The position numbers and the translations under genes are program-made. From positions 1 through 6,447 of the forward strand of contig JAITXH010000178.1 of the NCBI GenBank assembly GCA_031284845.1: a stretch of DNA of 6,447 nt, given 5' to 3'. The DNA is from Puniceicoccales bacterium. Its GTDB lineage: Bacteria; Verrucomicrobiota; Verrucomicrobiia; Opitutales; UBA953. This document shows, piece by piece, positions 6,425 through 6,447 of this stretch; position 1 is the first letter of the stretch; each line of letters opens with the position of its first letter. The notes under the pieces were generated by a model. The model did no database searches. It saw only the letters and a program-made list of their open reading frames with translations, and was not told the origin of the DNA.

Positions 6425-6447
6425 AGTGGTGATAGGTTCGCGTGCAT

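Overview
This 6.4 kb window looks like a chromosomal segment of a PVC-group bacterium, most likely Verrucomicrobiota. That placement is an inference from gene content: a secreted DUF1080 protein next to a GH43-like beta-propeller protein, a RecQ with a non-enterobacterial domain layout, and a RAYT-type HUH protein of a kind common in Verrucomicrobiota and Planctomycetota. No rRNA or marker gene is present to confirm it. I saw no tRNA, rRNA, CRISPR array or prophage.

Layout. (1) Positions 1-772, minus strand: the 5' part (257 codons) of a secreted GH43-like five-bladed-propeller glycosidase; the gene runs off the left edge. (2) Positions 773-1188: a 416-bp divergent intergenic region with a perfect 14-bp palindrome close to the glycosidase start codon. 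(3) Positions 1189-1953, plus strand: a secreted DUF1080 (LamG-like, 3-keto-disaccharide hydrolase family) protein. (4) A bulged hairpin at 1984-2018 that probably terminates transcription from both sides. (5) Positions 2050-4434, minus strand: RecQ helicase with an extra segment between the helicase core and the zinc module, and a long disordered linker before the HRDC domain. (6) A 103-bp divergent intergenic region with two inverted repeats. (7) Positions 4538-5326, plus strand: a YmdB/TIGR00282-family metallophosphoesterase. (8) Positions 5423-6424, minus strand: a RAYT-like HUH protein that keeps its HxH motif but has no tyrosine where the catalytic one is expected.

How the genes relate. 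The first two genes form a divergently transcribed pair of exported carbohydrate-active proteins and could serve the same polysaccharide substrate. The recQ and ymdB genes are housekeeping-type genes sharing a short divergent promoter region; nothing in the sequence links their functions. The RAYT-like gene stands alone at the right edge. I do not see a clear new multi-gene system. The best leads are the tyrosine-less RAYT-like protein, the RecQ architecture and the palindrome in front of the glycosidase gene.
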